From positions 124,001 through 188,000 of the forward strand of contig JBMNOF010000001.1 of NCBI GenBank assembly GCA_050942925.1: a stretch of 64,000 nucleotides of DNA, given 5' to 3'. Positions within the stretch are counted from its first letter, which is position 1; each line of letters opens with the position of its first letter. Of this stretch, positions 16,948 through 25,080 are shown piece by piece. The translations under genes were made by a program, and so were the position numbers. Source of the stretch: Spyradocola sp050942925. Its GTDB lineage: Bacteria; Bacillota; Clostridia; Christensenellales; UBA1750. The notes under the pieces were generated by a model, which saw only the letters and a program-made list of their open reading frames with translations, was not told the DNA's origin and searched no databases.

Positions 16948-17694
16948 ATGTCCATGATTGAAGTTCAAAACCTGCGCAAGAGCTTTGGCTCCCTCGAAGT
17001 GCTGCGCGACGTGAGCCTGTCGGTGGAAAAGGGCGACGTTGTGGCGGTGATCGGTTCCTCCGGATCGGGCAAGAGCACGCTGCTTCGGTGCCTGATCGGC
17101 CTGGAGGAGGTCACCGGCGGCTCCATCCGTATCGACGGCCGCGATCTCTGCCGGGACGGCGCCTACGCGTCCGCGGCGGAGCGCAAGGCCATCATCCTGC
17201 GCATGGGGATGGTCTTTCAGCACTTCAACCTGTACCCGCACTTGTCCGTGGTCAAAAATCTGGAGATTGCGCCCCGTCTGGTCAAGGGCCGGAAGGGGCC
17301 GGAGCTGCGGGCCCAGGCCATGGAGCTGCTGACCAAGGTCGGCCTTGCCGACCGCGCGGACGAGATGCCCGGCCGGCTCTCCGGCGGGCAGAAGCAGCGC
17401 GTGGCCATTGCCCGCGCGCTGATGATGAACCCGGAGATCTTGCTCTTTGACGAGCCCACATCCGCGCTGGACCCGGAGCTCACGGGCGAAGTGCTCGAGG
17501 TCATGCGCGAGCTTGCGCGCGAGAAGATGACCATGATCGTCGTGACCCACGAGATGGGCTTTGCGCGGAACGTGGCCAGCCGCGTGGCCTTCATGGACGG
17601 CGGCGCGATCCTGGAAGAGGGGACGCCGGAGGAGATCTTCACCGCCCCCAAGCAGGAGCGCACGCGCGCCTTCCTCTCCCGCGCGGAGAAGTGA
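16948..17694 (+). CDS. Polar amino-acid ABC transporter ATPase (GlnQ type)
   Basis: A 248-residue ATPase with Walker A GSSGSGKST, Q-loop VFQHFNLYPHLSV, signature LSGGQKQRVAIARAL, Walker B LLFDEPTSALDPE and switch His in VVTHEMGFA. The ATG at 16948 was chosen because GAGGAGG lies 7-10 bases upstream; an in-frame ATG seven codons earlier overlaps the permease stop. It completes the three-gene importer. Confidence 0.96.
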   Translation: MSMIEVQNLRKSFGSLEVLRDVSLSVEKGDVVAVIGSSGSGKSTLLRCLIGLEEVTGGSIRIDGRDLCRDGAYASAAERKAIILRMGMVFQHFNLYPHLSVVKNLEIAPRLVKGRKGPELRAQAMELLTKVGLADRADEMPGRLSGGQKQRVAIARALMMNPEILLFDEPTSALDPELTGEVLEVMRELAREKMTMIVVTHEMGFARNVASRVAFMDGGAILEEGTPEEIFTAPKQERTRAFLSRAEK

Positions 17695-17721
17695 GGGCGG
17701 ATCGCCGGGGCCGGCTTCCCC

Positions 17722-17750
17722 TTGCGTTTGCCCCTGCGGACGGGTATACT
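17722..17750 (+). promoter_or_regulatory. Sigma-A promoter of the epimerase gene
   Basis: TTGCGT and TATACT separated by 17 bases, 36 bases upstream of the start codon, make the epimerase gene an independent unit. Confidence 0.65.
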
Positions 17751-17785
17751 CAAGGGGAGAGTTTTGCAAAGGAGCGGTTGGGAAC

Positions 17786-18457
17786 ATGAGCAAGATCGTA
17801 CCGGGGATTTCCCCTTCCATGATGTGCGCAGACGCGCTGAACCTGGGCGCGGACGCCGTCGCCCTGGAGCAGGCGGGCGCGCAGTTCTTCCACTACGACG
17901 TGATGGACGGCGACTTCGTGCCGAACTTCATGCTCGGGCCGGACGTGATCCGCGCCGTGCGCAAGGTGAGCGCGGTTCCGGCGGACATCCACCTGATGGT
18001 CCGCAACCCGGAGCGGCACCTGCACCTGTTCGACCTGCGGCCCGGGGACGTCGTTTCCGTGCACCAGGAGTCCACGGTGCATTTGCAGCGGACGCTTGCG
18101 GCCATCCGCGCGGCGGGCGCAAAGGCTGCGGTGGCCTTGAACCCTGCGACGCCCCTGTGCATGATCGAGGACGTCCTCCCGGACCTGGATATGGTGCTGC
18201 TGATGACGGTGAACCCCGGCTTTGCGGGGCAGAAGCTCGTCCCGGCGACGCTGCCCAAGATCTCGCGCCTGCGCGCGCTCCTGGACAATTCGGGCTATCC
18301 GCAGGTGCGCATCGAGGTGGACGGCAACGTCTCCTTTGAAAACGCGGTCAAGATGCGGGCCGCGGGCGCGGATCTCTTCGTTGCTGGCACCTCGGCGGTC
18401 TTCCGCGAGGGCGGCATCGCCGCGAACATGGAAAAGCTGCTCTCCTGCATTCGGTAG
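17786..18457 (+). CDS. Ribulose-phosphate 3-epimerase family protein
   Basis: A 223-residue TIM-barrel epimerase. Family hallmarks are the catalytic Asp in YDVMDGDFVPNF, metal-binding His in DIHLMVRNPE, VNPGFAGQ, and the second Asp in IEVDGNVS with GTSAVF. The order matches Rpe or AlsE (allulose-6-phosphate epimerase). There are enough differences from canonical Rpe (SPSMMCADALNLG, and no MSVEPGFGGQ) that an allulose- or other hexose-phosphate role is possible. It has its own promoter and terminator, with AAAGGAG 12 bases before the ATG. Confidence 0.9.
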   Translation: MSKIVPGISPSMMCADALNLGADAVALEQAGAQFFHYDVMDGDFVPNFMLGPDVIRAVRKVSAVPADIHLMVRNPERHLHLFDLRPGDVVSVHQESTVHLQRTLAAIRAAGAKAAVALNPATPLCMIEDVLPDLDMVLLMTVNPGFAGQKLVPATLPKISRLRALLDNSGYPQVRIEVDGNVSFENAVKMRAAGADLFVAGTSAVFREGGIAANMEKLLSCIR

Positions 18458-18460
18458 CGC

Positions 18461-18510
18461 AATACAAGCCAAGGGCTCCCGGTTTTTCGGGAGCCCTTGG
18501 CTTGTATTTT
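18461..18510. terminator. Bidirectional terminator between convergent genes
   Basis: A 21-bp near-perfect stem (AATACAAGCCAAGGGCTCCCG and complement) with a T-rich loop is followed by TTTT on the plus strand. It serves the epimerase gene and probably also the convergent HAAS gene. Confidence 0.92.
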
Positions 18511-18516
18511 GGCGCC

Positions 18517-19512
18517 TTAGCTTCTGCTCCGGCAGACGCGCAAGACCTTGACCGCGCTGTCCACGGCGTCCAGAACCAGGGCAAACAGGATGACCCCCAG
18601 AAAAAAGACCTGGAAGTTTTCAAAGATGGTCATCACGATGCCGTTCATCCCCAGGTTCTCCAATACCTGCAGGAAGGTCGGGTTGATCAAGTCCTTGCCC
18701 AGGAAGATCCGGCAGGCCAGCAGCGCGCTGATCACCGCGCAGCCGATGTCCGCTGCCAACACGCGCAGCGTGTAGCGCCCTTCGACCAGGTGAAACACCT
18801 CCCGCGCCATGCCGAACAGGCCGAACAGCGCGATCCACAGCCACTGGGCGCGCAGCGCGTCGATGCGGAAGACCGTGACGCGCTGCATGCGCGAACCCAT
18901 GTCCACCACGGCGCAGATCACCTGCGGAAAGGCGAGGAACACCAGCAGCATCAGCGCGCACACGGCCAGGCCCGCGATGCTCTCCCACCGGGGGATGAGC
19001 TCGCTGTGCTGGGGCACGGGCGGCAGGTTCTCGATGGTGTCGTCCGCGCGGTCCAGCTTGACGCCCCGCCGCTCAAAGAAGGCGAACAGCAGCGTCACCG
19101 CCGCAAACCCGCAACCCAGACCAGAGGCAAGGCCCCCCAGCAGCCCCAGCGGCAGATCGCCCAGCGCCCGCTCCCCTGTCAGGACCTCCAGGATCTGCGC
19201 CAGCACAACGCCGAACGCCAGCGCGCCGAGCACCACGGCGAGCGCCCATTTATACTGCGGGTAGTAGTCCGGGCCGATCAGCCCGCGCGCCGGGTGTGCG
19301 GCATACTTTTCCCGGATCTCCGCCGGCGTGCCCAGCTCCGTCAGCACGACGCGCAGGTCCTTTTCCGTGGGCTCGCGCCCGGCGCAGCGCTCCTCCAGAA
19401 GGTCCTCGACTAGGGTGCGCAATTCGCGCTCGATGTCGGCCCGGCTGCTCCGCGGAAGGCCGCGCGATGCGGCGTAGATATACCGCTCCAAAAGGTCATT
19501 CCCCTTGTTCAT
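18517..19512 (-). CDS. HAAS-domain membrane protein partnered with PadR
   Basis: A 331-residue protein. Residues 1-75 form the helical HAAS module (LLERYIYAASRGLPRSSRADIERELRTLVED ... VLTELGTPAEIREKY) found next to PadR regulators. The rest carries six to seven hydrophobic segments. It overlaps the padR gene by 17 bases and is translated from within it. HAAS proteins are thought to act with PadR in envelope stress control; the precise role is unknown. Confidence 0.85.
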   Translation of the reverse strand: MNKGNDLLERYIYAASRGLPRSSRADIERELRTLVEDLLEERCAGREPTEKDLRVVLTELGTPAEIREKYAAHPARGLIGPDYYPQYKWALAVVLGALAFGVVLAQILEVLTGERALGDLPLGLLGGLASGLGCGFAAVTLLFAFFERRGVKLDRADDTIENLPPVPQHSELIPRWESIAGLAVCALMLLVFLAFPQVICAVVDMGSRMQRVTVFRIDALRAQWLWIALFGLFGMAREVFHLVEGRYTLRVLAADIGCAVISALLACRIFLGKDLINPTFLQVLENLGMNGIVMTIFENFQVFFLGVILFALVLDAVDSAVKVLRVCRSRS

Positions 19513-19861
19513 CCGTCTTCCCCTCCCACTCGTTTTTCATCGCCCGGGACACGCTCTCCACCGTCTCCTGCCAGGCCGCCTTCAAGCGCCCGCAGATCTC
19601 CCGCCCCGCGGGCGTCACCCGGTAGTACTTGCGCGGCTTGCTGCCGCTCGTCTCCCACTCGCTCGCCAGCAGGCCCTGTCCCTCCAGCCGCCGCAGCAGC
19701 GGATAGAGCGTGTTGGCCTCCACCGGAACCCCCTGCCTCGAGAGCGCCCCCACTAGACTATAGCCGTACATCGGCCACTCCAGCTGGCAAAGCACGCAGA
19801 GCACCAGCGTCCCCCGCCGCAGCTCCTGCTCCATGGAGGCAAACAATTCCTCTTGCTCCAT
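19496..19861 (-). CDS. PadR-family transcriptional regulator
   Basis: A 121-residue winged-helix repressor (LRRGTLVLCVLCQLEWPMYGYSLVGAL ... EANTLYPLLRRLEGQGLLASEWE ... RKYYRVTPAGRE). It has the classical PadR wing and the C-terminal dimerisation helix. AGGAGGG precedes the ATG. A near-perfect palindrome inside its promoter suggests autorepression. Confidence 0.94.
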   Translation of the reverse strand: MEQEELFASMEQELRRGTLVLCVLCQLEWPMYGYSLVGALSRQGVPVEANTLYPLLRRLEGQGLLASEWETSGSKPRKYYRVTPAGREICGRLKAAWQETVESVSRAMKNEWEGKTDEQGE

Positions 19862-19896
19862 GTCTTTCCCTCCTGACGCACTGTATTGTTGAATTC

Positions 19897-19925
19897 ATTA
19901 TAGTGTGCGTCACACAGTATGTCAA
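19897..19925 (-). promoter_or_regulatory. padR promoter with palindromic operator in the spacer
   Basis: Consensus TTGACA and TATAAT are separated by 17 bases on the minus strand. The spacer is itself the palindrome GTGTG-CGT-CACAC (19903-19915). A second TGCGTCA half-site lies inverted at 19874-19880, between the -10 box and the start codon. The placement predicts repression by blocking RNA polymerase. Confidence 0.85.
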
Positions 19926-19950
19926 GATGTAAAAGAGAAAAAAATAGGGC

Positions 19951-19979
19951 TTGCCAAGCGGCGAAAGGGGGTGTATACT
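19951..19979 (+). promoter_or_regulatory. Sigma-A promoter of the T-box/ior operon
   Basis: TTGCCA and TATACT separated by 17 bases; the start would fall near 19986, at the 5-prime end of the T-box leader. Confidence 0.75.
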
Positions 19980-19985
19980 AACGAC

Positions 19986-20266
19986 AAACCTTTGAGGAAG
20001 AGGTAAAACTGCGCGGACGGTTCCGCAGCGAGCGGGGGACGGTGCAAGCCTCGCGAATACGGCGCAGACAAATGGGCTTCCGAGGGTGCGGTGAAAGGGA
20101 CGGAGGGCTTCTCCGGTTTTCGAGTAGCTTGCAACGCTTCATCCGCGTTATGGGATGCCAGAGGGGGTTCCCTTACTGCAAAAAGGAATCAATCAAGGTG
20201 GTACCGCAGATTTTTGGAAAGTCTGTCCTTGGCGTCGGGTTATCCGGCCATGGGCAGATTTTTTTA
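19986..20266 (+). promoter_or_regulatory. T-box riboswitch, probable tryptophan specifier
   Basis: A leader of about 280 bases with T-box organisation. Stem I closes by GGAAG (19996-20000) with CTTCC (20077-20081) and CTGCGC (20009-20014) with GCGCAG (20062-20067). The internal loop contains AAATGGG, where TGG at 20073-20075 is the likely specifier codon. The apical part contains AGCGAGC and GGTGCAAGCC. The T-box bulge AAGGTGGTACCGC is at 20194-20207, flanked by AAGGA (20183-20187) and TCCTT (20226-20230) for the antiterminator. The competing terminator (20222-20266) ends in seven T. Uncharged tRNA should stabilise the antiterminator and switch on iorA-iorB-paaK. Confidence 0.88.
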
Positions 20267-20304
20267 TTTTCTCTGCAAATGCGAATGGGAGAGGAAGGAA
20301 GACA

Positions 20305-22107
20305 ATGGCGGAAAAGTTTCTGATGGGCAACGAGGCCATCGCGCTGGGCGCGCTGGACGCGGGCGTGGGCTTTGTGTCCGGCTATCCGGGCACGCCCTCG
20401 ACCGAGGTGCTGGAGACGGTGGCCAAGTACAACGACGGCTCGGTTTACGTGGAGTGGTCGGTAAACGAAAAGTCCGCCATGGAGGCGGCGGCGGGGGCGG
20501 CCTACGCGGGGGCGCGGGCGATGGTGACCATGAAGCAGGTGGGTCTGAATGTGGCCTCGGACCCGCTGATGAGCCTGGCCTACGTGGGGGTGCAGGGCGG
20601 CATGGTGGTGCTGGTGGCGGACGATCCCGGCCCCATCTCCTCGCAGACGGAGCAGGACACGCGCACGTTTGCGATGTTCTCCAAGCTTCCCGTGTTCGAC
20701 CCCTCCTCGCCGGAGGAGGCCTACGAGATGGTGGGCGCGGCCTTCGCCCTGTCCGAGGCCTACCGGACGCCCGTCCTCCTGCGCTCGACGACGCGCGTCT
20801 GTCACGGCTGCGCGACGGTGCACGTGCAGGACGCGCACGCGGTTCGGCCCGCCTCCGGGTTTGTCAAGGACACGCAGCGCTGGGTGATCTTCCCCCGGAC
20901 CTCGTTCCTGAACCACCAGAAGATCGAGGCGCGCAACCCCGTGCTGGGCAATGAATTGGGAAAGACGAAGTTCAACTTCGTGGCGCACGCGGGGACCGGG
21001 CGCCGGGGCATTGCGACGCACGGCATCAATTACGCCTACACCGCCGAGGCGCTGGGGCTCCTTTCCGCGGAAGCGCCCGTGCTCAAGGTGGGCACGCCCT
21101 TCCCGCTTCCGGAGGAGCGGATGGTGGACTTCCTCCGCTCGGTGGACGAGGTGCTCTGCGTGGAGGAGCTGGACCCGGTGCTCGAGCGGGCGCTGCTCTT
21201 CCTGTGCGGCAAGCACCACCTGCCCACCGTCGTCCGGGGTAAGCTCTCCGGCGACATGCCCACCGCCGGGGAAAACACGGTGGAATCCGTGGAAAAGGCG
21301 CTTTCCGCCTATCTAAACGTTCCCCTGCCGGCGGGCGCGCAGCGCGAGGCGCCGCCTCCCCTTCCGGTCCGGCCGCCGGTGCTCTGCGCGGGCTGCCCGC
21401 ACCGCGGCTCCTTCTACGCGGTCAAGGTCGCGATGAAGGGACGCAAGGCGGTCTTCTCCGGGGACATCGGCTGCTACACGCTGGGCAACGCGATGCCGCT
21501 GGACATGGTGGACACCTGCCTGTGCATGGGCGCGGGCGTGACCATCGCCCAGGGCCTGCACCGCGTGGAGCCGGATGCGGTGAACTTCGCCTTCATCGGG
21601 GATTCGACCTTCTTCCACACGGGCATCCCCGGGGTCATCAACGCGGTATACAACGAGCACGACATCGTGCTCATCATCCTGGACAACTCCACCACCGCCA
21701 TGACGGGGCACCAGCCGCACCCCGGGACGGGCAAGACCATGATGGGCGACGTGAGCCAGAAGGTCAGCATCGAAAAGATCCTGCGCGCGGTGGGCGTCAC
21801 GTGCGTGCAAAAGGCCGACCCGCTCAACCTGAAGGAGGCGGTGGCGGCGGTTCGCGCGGCGGCGGATTTCCACGGCGTGTCGGCGGTGATCTTCGCCTCG
21901 CCGTGCATCGCGGTGACCAAGCCCCAGGCGCCGCTAACGGTGGACGCGGCGGCCTGCGTCGGCTGCAAGCGCTGCATCCGGGAGCTGGGGTGCCCGGCGC
22001 TGACCCTGGACGGCGGCAAGGCCCGGATCGAGCCGAGCCTGTGCACGGGCTGCGGCCTGTGCAGCCAGGTCTGCCCGACGGGCGCGATCCACGCGGACAA
22101 TCGGTAA
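20305..22107 (+). CDS. iorA: Indolepyruvate ferredoxin oxidoreductase, alpha subunit
   Basis: A 600-residue subunit of the enzyme that oxidatively decarboxylates aryl-pyruvates to aryl-acetyl-CoA, reducing ferredoxin. The N-terminal pyrimidine-binding domain begins FLMGNEAIALGALDAGVGFVSGYPGTPSTE. The TPP-binding region contains GDIGCYTLG and GDSTFFHTGIPGVINAVYN ... LDNSTTAMTGHQPHPGTG. The C-terminus has two 4Fe-4S motifs (CVGCKRCIRELGCP and CTGCGLCSQVCP). The ATG at 20305 has GAGGAAGG upstream; in-frame codons further 5-prime fall inside the T-box. It is the first gene of a three-gene operon. Confidence 0.96.
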   Translation: MAEKFLMGNEAIALGALDAGVGFVSGYPGTPSTEVLETVAKYNDGSVYVEWSVNEKSAMEAAAGAAYAGARAMVTMKQVGLNVASDPLMSLAYVGVQGGMVVLVADDPGPISSQTEQDTRTFAMFSKLPVFDPSSPEEAYEMVGAAFALSEAYRTPVLLRSTTRVCHGCATVHVQDAHAVRPASGFVKDTQRWVIFPRTSFLNHQKIEARNPVLGNELGKTKFNFVAHAGTGRRGIATHGINYAYTAEALGLLSAEAPVLKVGTPFPLPEERMVDFLRSVDEVLCVEELDPVLERALLFLCGKHHLPTVVRGKLSGDMPTAGENTVESVEKALSAYLNVPLPAGAQREAPPPLPVRPPVLCAGCPHRGSFYAVKVAMKGRKAVFSGDIGCYTLGNAMPLDMVDTCLCMGAGVTIAQGLHRVEPDAVNFAFIGDSTFFHTGIPGVINAVYNEHDIVLIILDNSTTAMTGHQPHPGTGKTMMGDVSQKVSIEKILRAVGVTCVQKADPLNLKEAVAAVRAAADFHGVSAVIFASPCIAVTKPQAPLTVDAAACVGCKRCIRELGCPALTLDGGKARIEPSLCTGCGLCSQVCPTGAIHADNR

Positions 22108-22123
22108 AGAGGAGGGCGCAGAT

Positions 22124-22729
22124 ATGAACTGCATTTTGGCGGGTGTCGGCGGTCAGGGAACGGTTCTGGCCTCCAAACTCATCGCACAGGCCGGTCTGAC
22201 CGCGGGGCAGCAGGTGCGCACGGCGGAGACCATCGGCATGGCGCAGCGCGGCGGGTGCGTGGTGAGCCACGTGCGCACGGGGGACGTCGTGCTCTCGCCG
22301 CTGGTTCCCCTGGGCCAGGCGGACATCCTGATCGGCTTTGAGCCGGCCGAGGCGGTCCGCTGCCTCCCCTACCTCAAGGCAGAGGGCACGGCCGTGGTCT
22401 GCACAAAGGCCGTGCGGCCGGTGACGGCCTCCCTCACGGGCTCGACCTACGACGGCAGCGAGATGCTCGACTACCTCCGGAAAAACGTGCGGCATCTCGT
22501 GCTGGTGGACGGCGAGGCGATCTGCGAAAAGGCGGGTTCGGCGCGAGTGCTGAACGTCGCGCTGCTGGGCGCGGCGCTGCCGGCGCTGGGCATCGCACAA
22601 GCGGACATGGAAAACACCCTGCGCGCCAACGTGCGGCCGCAGTACATCGAAATGAATCTCAAAGCCTTGCGCCTGGGCGCGGAGGCGGAACGTCAGGCCA
22701 ATACGAAGGGAGCGACGAACCATGACTGA
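22124..22729 (+). CDS. iorB: Indolepyruvate ferredoxin oxidoreductase, beta subunit
   Basis: A 201-residue gamma-type domain subunit (CILAGVGGQGTVLASKLIAQAGL ... RTAETIGMAQRGGCVVSHVR ... DILIGFEPAEAVR) that completes IorAB. It follows iorA by 16 bases with GAGGAGGG before its ATG and overlaps paaK by 8 bases. Confidence 0.95.
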   Translation: MNCILAGVGGQGTVLASKLIAQAGLTAGQQVRTAETIGMAQRGGCVVSHVRTGDVVLSPLVPLGQADILIGFEPAEAVRCLPYLKAEGTAVVCTKAVRPVTASLTGSTYDGSEMLDYLRKNVRHLVLVDGEAICEKAGSARVLNVALLGAALPALGIAQADMENTLRANVRPQYIEMNLKALRLGAEAERQANTKGATNHD

Positions 22730-23951
22730 CCAGATGCTGGAGAAGATCCGGGCGAGCATTCGCCACGCGATGAAGGACGGTGCATTCTACGCCCAGCGCT
22801 TTGCGGGCGTCAACCCCGACGACATCCGCACCGAGGCGGACTTCCGCAAACTGCCCTTTACGGACAAGGGCGACCTGCGCCAGGCCTACCCCCTGGGCCT
22901 GCAGGCGGTTCCGGACGAACAGGTTGTGCGCATCCACTCCTCCTCCGGAACGACCGGCACGCCGGTCATCATCCCCTACACCGCGCAGGACGTGACGGAT
23001 TGGGCCATCATGTTTGAGCGCTGCTACCGCGTGGCGGGCGTCACGAACCTGGACCGCGTCCAGGTCACCCCGGGCTACGGCCTGTGGACCGCAGGCATCG
23101 GCTTCCAGAACGGCGCGGAGCGCCTGGGCGCCATGGTCATCCCCATGGGCCCCGGCAACACGGACAAGCAGCTGCGCATGATGGTGGACCTCAAGTCCAC
23201 GGTGCTGTGCGCGACCTCCTCCTACGCGCTGTTGCTGGCCGAGGAAATCGAGCGCCGCGGCATCAAGGACCAGATTCACCTCAAAAAGGGTGTCATCGGC
23301 TCCGAGCGCTGGGGTGAAAAGATGCGCCGCCGCATCGCAAACGAGCTGGGCGTGCAGCTCTACGACATCTATGGCCTGACGGAAATCTACGGCCCGGGCA
23401 TCGCCATCTCCTGCGACTATGAGGACGGCATGCACTACTGGGACGACTACATCTACTGCGAGGTCATCGACCCCAAGACCGGCGAAAACGTGCCGGACGG
23501 CACGTTGGGCGAGCTGGTGATCACGACCCTGCGCAAGCAGGGCGCGCCCCTGATCCGCTACCGCACGCACGATTTGAGCCGCATTCTCACGGGCACCTGC
23601 CCCTGCGGCTGCCCCTATCCGCGCATCGACACCATTTTGGGCCGCACGGACGACATGGTCAAGGTCAAGGGCGTCAACATCTTCCCCGCGCAGATCGAGG
23701 AAATGCTCCGCGAGGTGGAAGGCACTTCCAGCGAATACCAGGTGATGATCGACCACCTCAACGGCCGCGACATCATGACCATCTTCTTTGAAACCACGCT
23801 CGTGGACGATGCGCGCCGCCACCTGGAAAACGCCGTACGCGACCACTGCAAGGCGCGCATCGGCATCCAGATCGTGCCCAAGGCCGTGTCCATGGGCGAG
23901 CTGCCCCGCTCCGAGAAGAAGTCCACCCGCATCTACGACAACCGCTACTAA
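22722..23951 (+). CDS. paaK: Phenylacetate-CoA ligase family protein
   Basis: A 409-residue adenylate-forming ligase. The P-loop SSSGTTGTP is at 73-81, the A5-like motif YDIYGLTEIYGPG at about 210-222, and the adenylation elements ITTLRKQGAPLIRYRTHDL and DDMVKVKGVNIFPAQIEEML are clear. Next to IorAB in anaerobes, the ligase is thought to run toward ATP formation from aryl-acetyl-CoA, releasing the aryl acetate; the direction here is inferred. It overlaps iorB and shares the T-box. Confidence 0.93.
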   Translation: MTDQMLEKIRASIRHAMKDGAFYAQRFAGVNPDDIRTEADFRKLPFTDKGDLRQAYPLGLQAVPDEQVVRIHSSSGTTGTPVIIPYTAQDVTDWAIMFERCYRVAGVTNLDRVQVTPGYGLWTAGIGFQNGAERLGAMVIPMGPGNTDKQLRMMVDLKSTVLCATSSYALLLAEEIERRGIKDQIHLKKGVIGSERWGEKMRRRIANELGVQLYDIYGLTEIYGPGIAISCDYEDGMHYWDDYIYCEVIDPKTGENVPDGTLGELVITTLRKQGAPLIRYRTHDLSRILTGTCPCGCPYPRIDTILGRTDDMVKVKGVNIFPAQIEEMLREVEGTSSEYQVMIDHLNGRDIMTIFFETTLVDDARRHLENAVRDHCKARIGIQIVPKAVSMGELPRSEKKSTRIYDNRY

Positions 23952-24017
23952 GGCGCGCGGGCGGGTGCTGTGCCCTTCGCTCCCAGGTGCACATCGAAAT
24001 TTTGGCGTGTTTTTCGC

Positions 24018-24065
24018 ATAAAAAATCACTTCGCCGTGCAAGATAGCGGCGAGGTGATTTTTTAT
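24018..24065 (+). terminator. Terminator overlapping the start of the spore coat gene
   Basis: ATAAAAAATCAC-TTCGCCG pairs with CGGCGAG-GTGATTTTTTAT around a 10-base loop. It forms the terminator of the ior-paaK operon. The 3-prime arm contains GAGGTG, the only ribosome site for the ATG at 24064, and the hairpin reaches into that ATG. Confidence 0.8.
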
Positions 24066-24519
24066 GACCCTGACGCAAAAGGAAACCATGCTCCTTCAGG
24101 ACCTGAAGACCCAGGAACAGCTCTGCATCGAAAAGTACAATCGGTATGCCGACCGCGCGAACGATCCCAAGCTCTCCCAGATTCTGCGCACGATTGGCAG
24201 CGCAGAGCAGCAGCATCTGAACACGCTCGAACAGATGGAGAAGGGCACCGTCCCAGCCATGGGCGGCGGACAGCAGCAGCCCTTCCAGCCCCCGGCCCCT
24301 GCGTCTGCAGGCTCCGTTTCCCCGGAGGGCAAGAAGCAGGACGCCTATCTCTGCCAGGACCTGCTCGCCTCGGAAAAACACGTCTCTTCCGTCTACAACA
24401 CGGGCATTTTCGAGTTCCAGGACGCGGGCATGCGCAATGCGCTCAACCACATTCAGAAGGAAGAGCAGGAGCACGGCAAAAAGCTCTACGACTACATGTC
24501 GCAGAACGGCATGTACTGA
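24064..24519 (+). CDS. CotF-like spore coat protein
   Basis: A 151-residue all-helical protein with ferritin-like signature elements: residues 1-60 (MTLTQKETMLLQDLKTQEQLCIEKY ... AEQQHLNTLEQM) and 90-150 (QDAYLCQDLLASEKHVSSVYNTGIFEF ... QKEEQEHGKKLYDYM), separated by a Gln/Pro-rich linker. This matches CotF-family spore coat proteins and argues that the organism makes spores. The ATG is immediately behind the upstream terminator. No clear sigma-E or sigma-K promoter was identified. Confidence 0.88.
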   Translation: MTLTQKETMLLQDLKTQEQLCIEKYNRYADRANDPKLSQILRTIGSAEQQHLNTLEQMEKGTVPAMGGGQQQPFQPPAPASAGSVSPEGKKQDAYLCQDLLASEKHVSSVYNTGIFEFQDAGMRNALNHIQKEEQEHGKKLYDYMSQNGMY

Positions 24520-24532
24520 TCACTTCCGCCGC

Positions 24533-24570
24533 AAAAAACGGAGAGGGAAAGTTTTCCCCCTCCGTTTTTT
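24533..24570. terminator. Bidirectional terminator between convergent genes
   Basis: AAAAAACGGAG-AGGGAAA pairs with TTTCCC-CCTCCGTTTTTT. It is A/T flanked on both sides and stops the coat gene from one side and the nitroreductase operon from the other. Confidence 0.9.
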
Positions 24571-24585
24571 CTCACAACGAACGAT

Positions 24586-25080
24586 TTACCGCCACTGCAC
24601 GCGGCTGGGATCGTAGCGGTCATGCGGCGCAGGCTTTTCCTGCGGGTATCCGACGGCCACCAGCGCAAAGGCCTGCACGTCCTCCCCCAGGCCCAGGGTC
24701 TTTTTCACGGCCTGCATCCGATCCTCCAGGGGCGCGATGCCCATCCAAACCGCGCCCAGGCCCAGGTGCTCGGCCTCCAGCAGGAGGTTCTGCGTGCTCG
24801 CGCCCAGGTCCTGCTGCCAGTAGTCCGGGAAGCGCAGGCCCTGCGTGCGGCTGAGCACCACAATGCCTGCCGGCGCGCCCAGCAGCGGCTTGGCGTAGGG
24901 GCTTGCCTGCGCGAGCTGGTCCAGCAGCGCGCGGTCCCGCACGACCACGAACTGCCAGGGCTGCTGGTTTCCCGCGGAGGGCGCGGCCATCGCCGCGCGC
25001 AGCAGGCGCTCCAGCTTCTCCGTCTCGACCGGCTTCTCCTGGTATTTGCGCACGGTCACGCGCGAAAAAATCTCCTTCAT
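24586..25080 (-). CDS. Nitroreductase family protein
   Basis: A 164-residue FMN-dependent oxidoreductase of the short nitroreductase group. It has RVTVRKYQEKPVE near the start, MAAPSAGNQQPWQFVVV for FMN binding, and LGAVWMGIAP near the end. I chose the ATG at 25080 since it overlaps the HAD gene stop by 4 bases and gives the usual N-terminus. It is the last gene of the exporter-HAD-nitroreductase operon. The substrate is unknown. Confidence 0.92.
   Translation of the reverse strand: MKEIFSRVTVRKYQEKPVETEKLERLLRAAMAAPSAGNQQPWQFVVVRDRALLDQLAQASPYAKPLLGAPAGIVVLSRTQGLRFPDYWQQDLGASTQNLLLEAEHLGLGAVWMGIAPLEDRMQAVKKTLGLGEDVQAFALVAVGYPQEKPAPHDRYDPSRVQWR

Noticed and set aside
20155..20304. In-frame upstream extension of IorA
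   Set aside because: It lies inside the T-box antiterminator and terminator, and homology starts at 20305.
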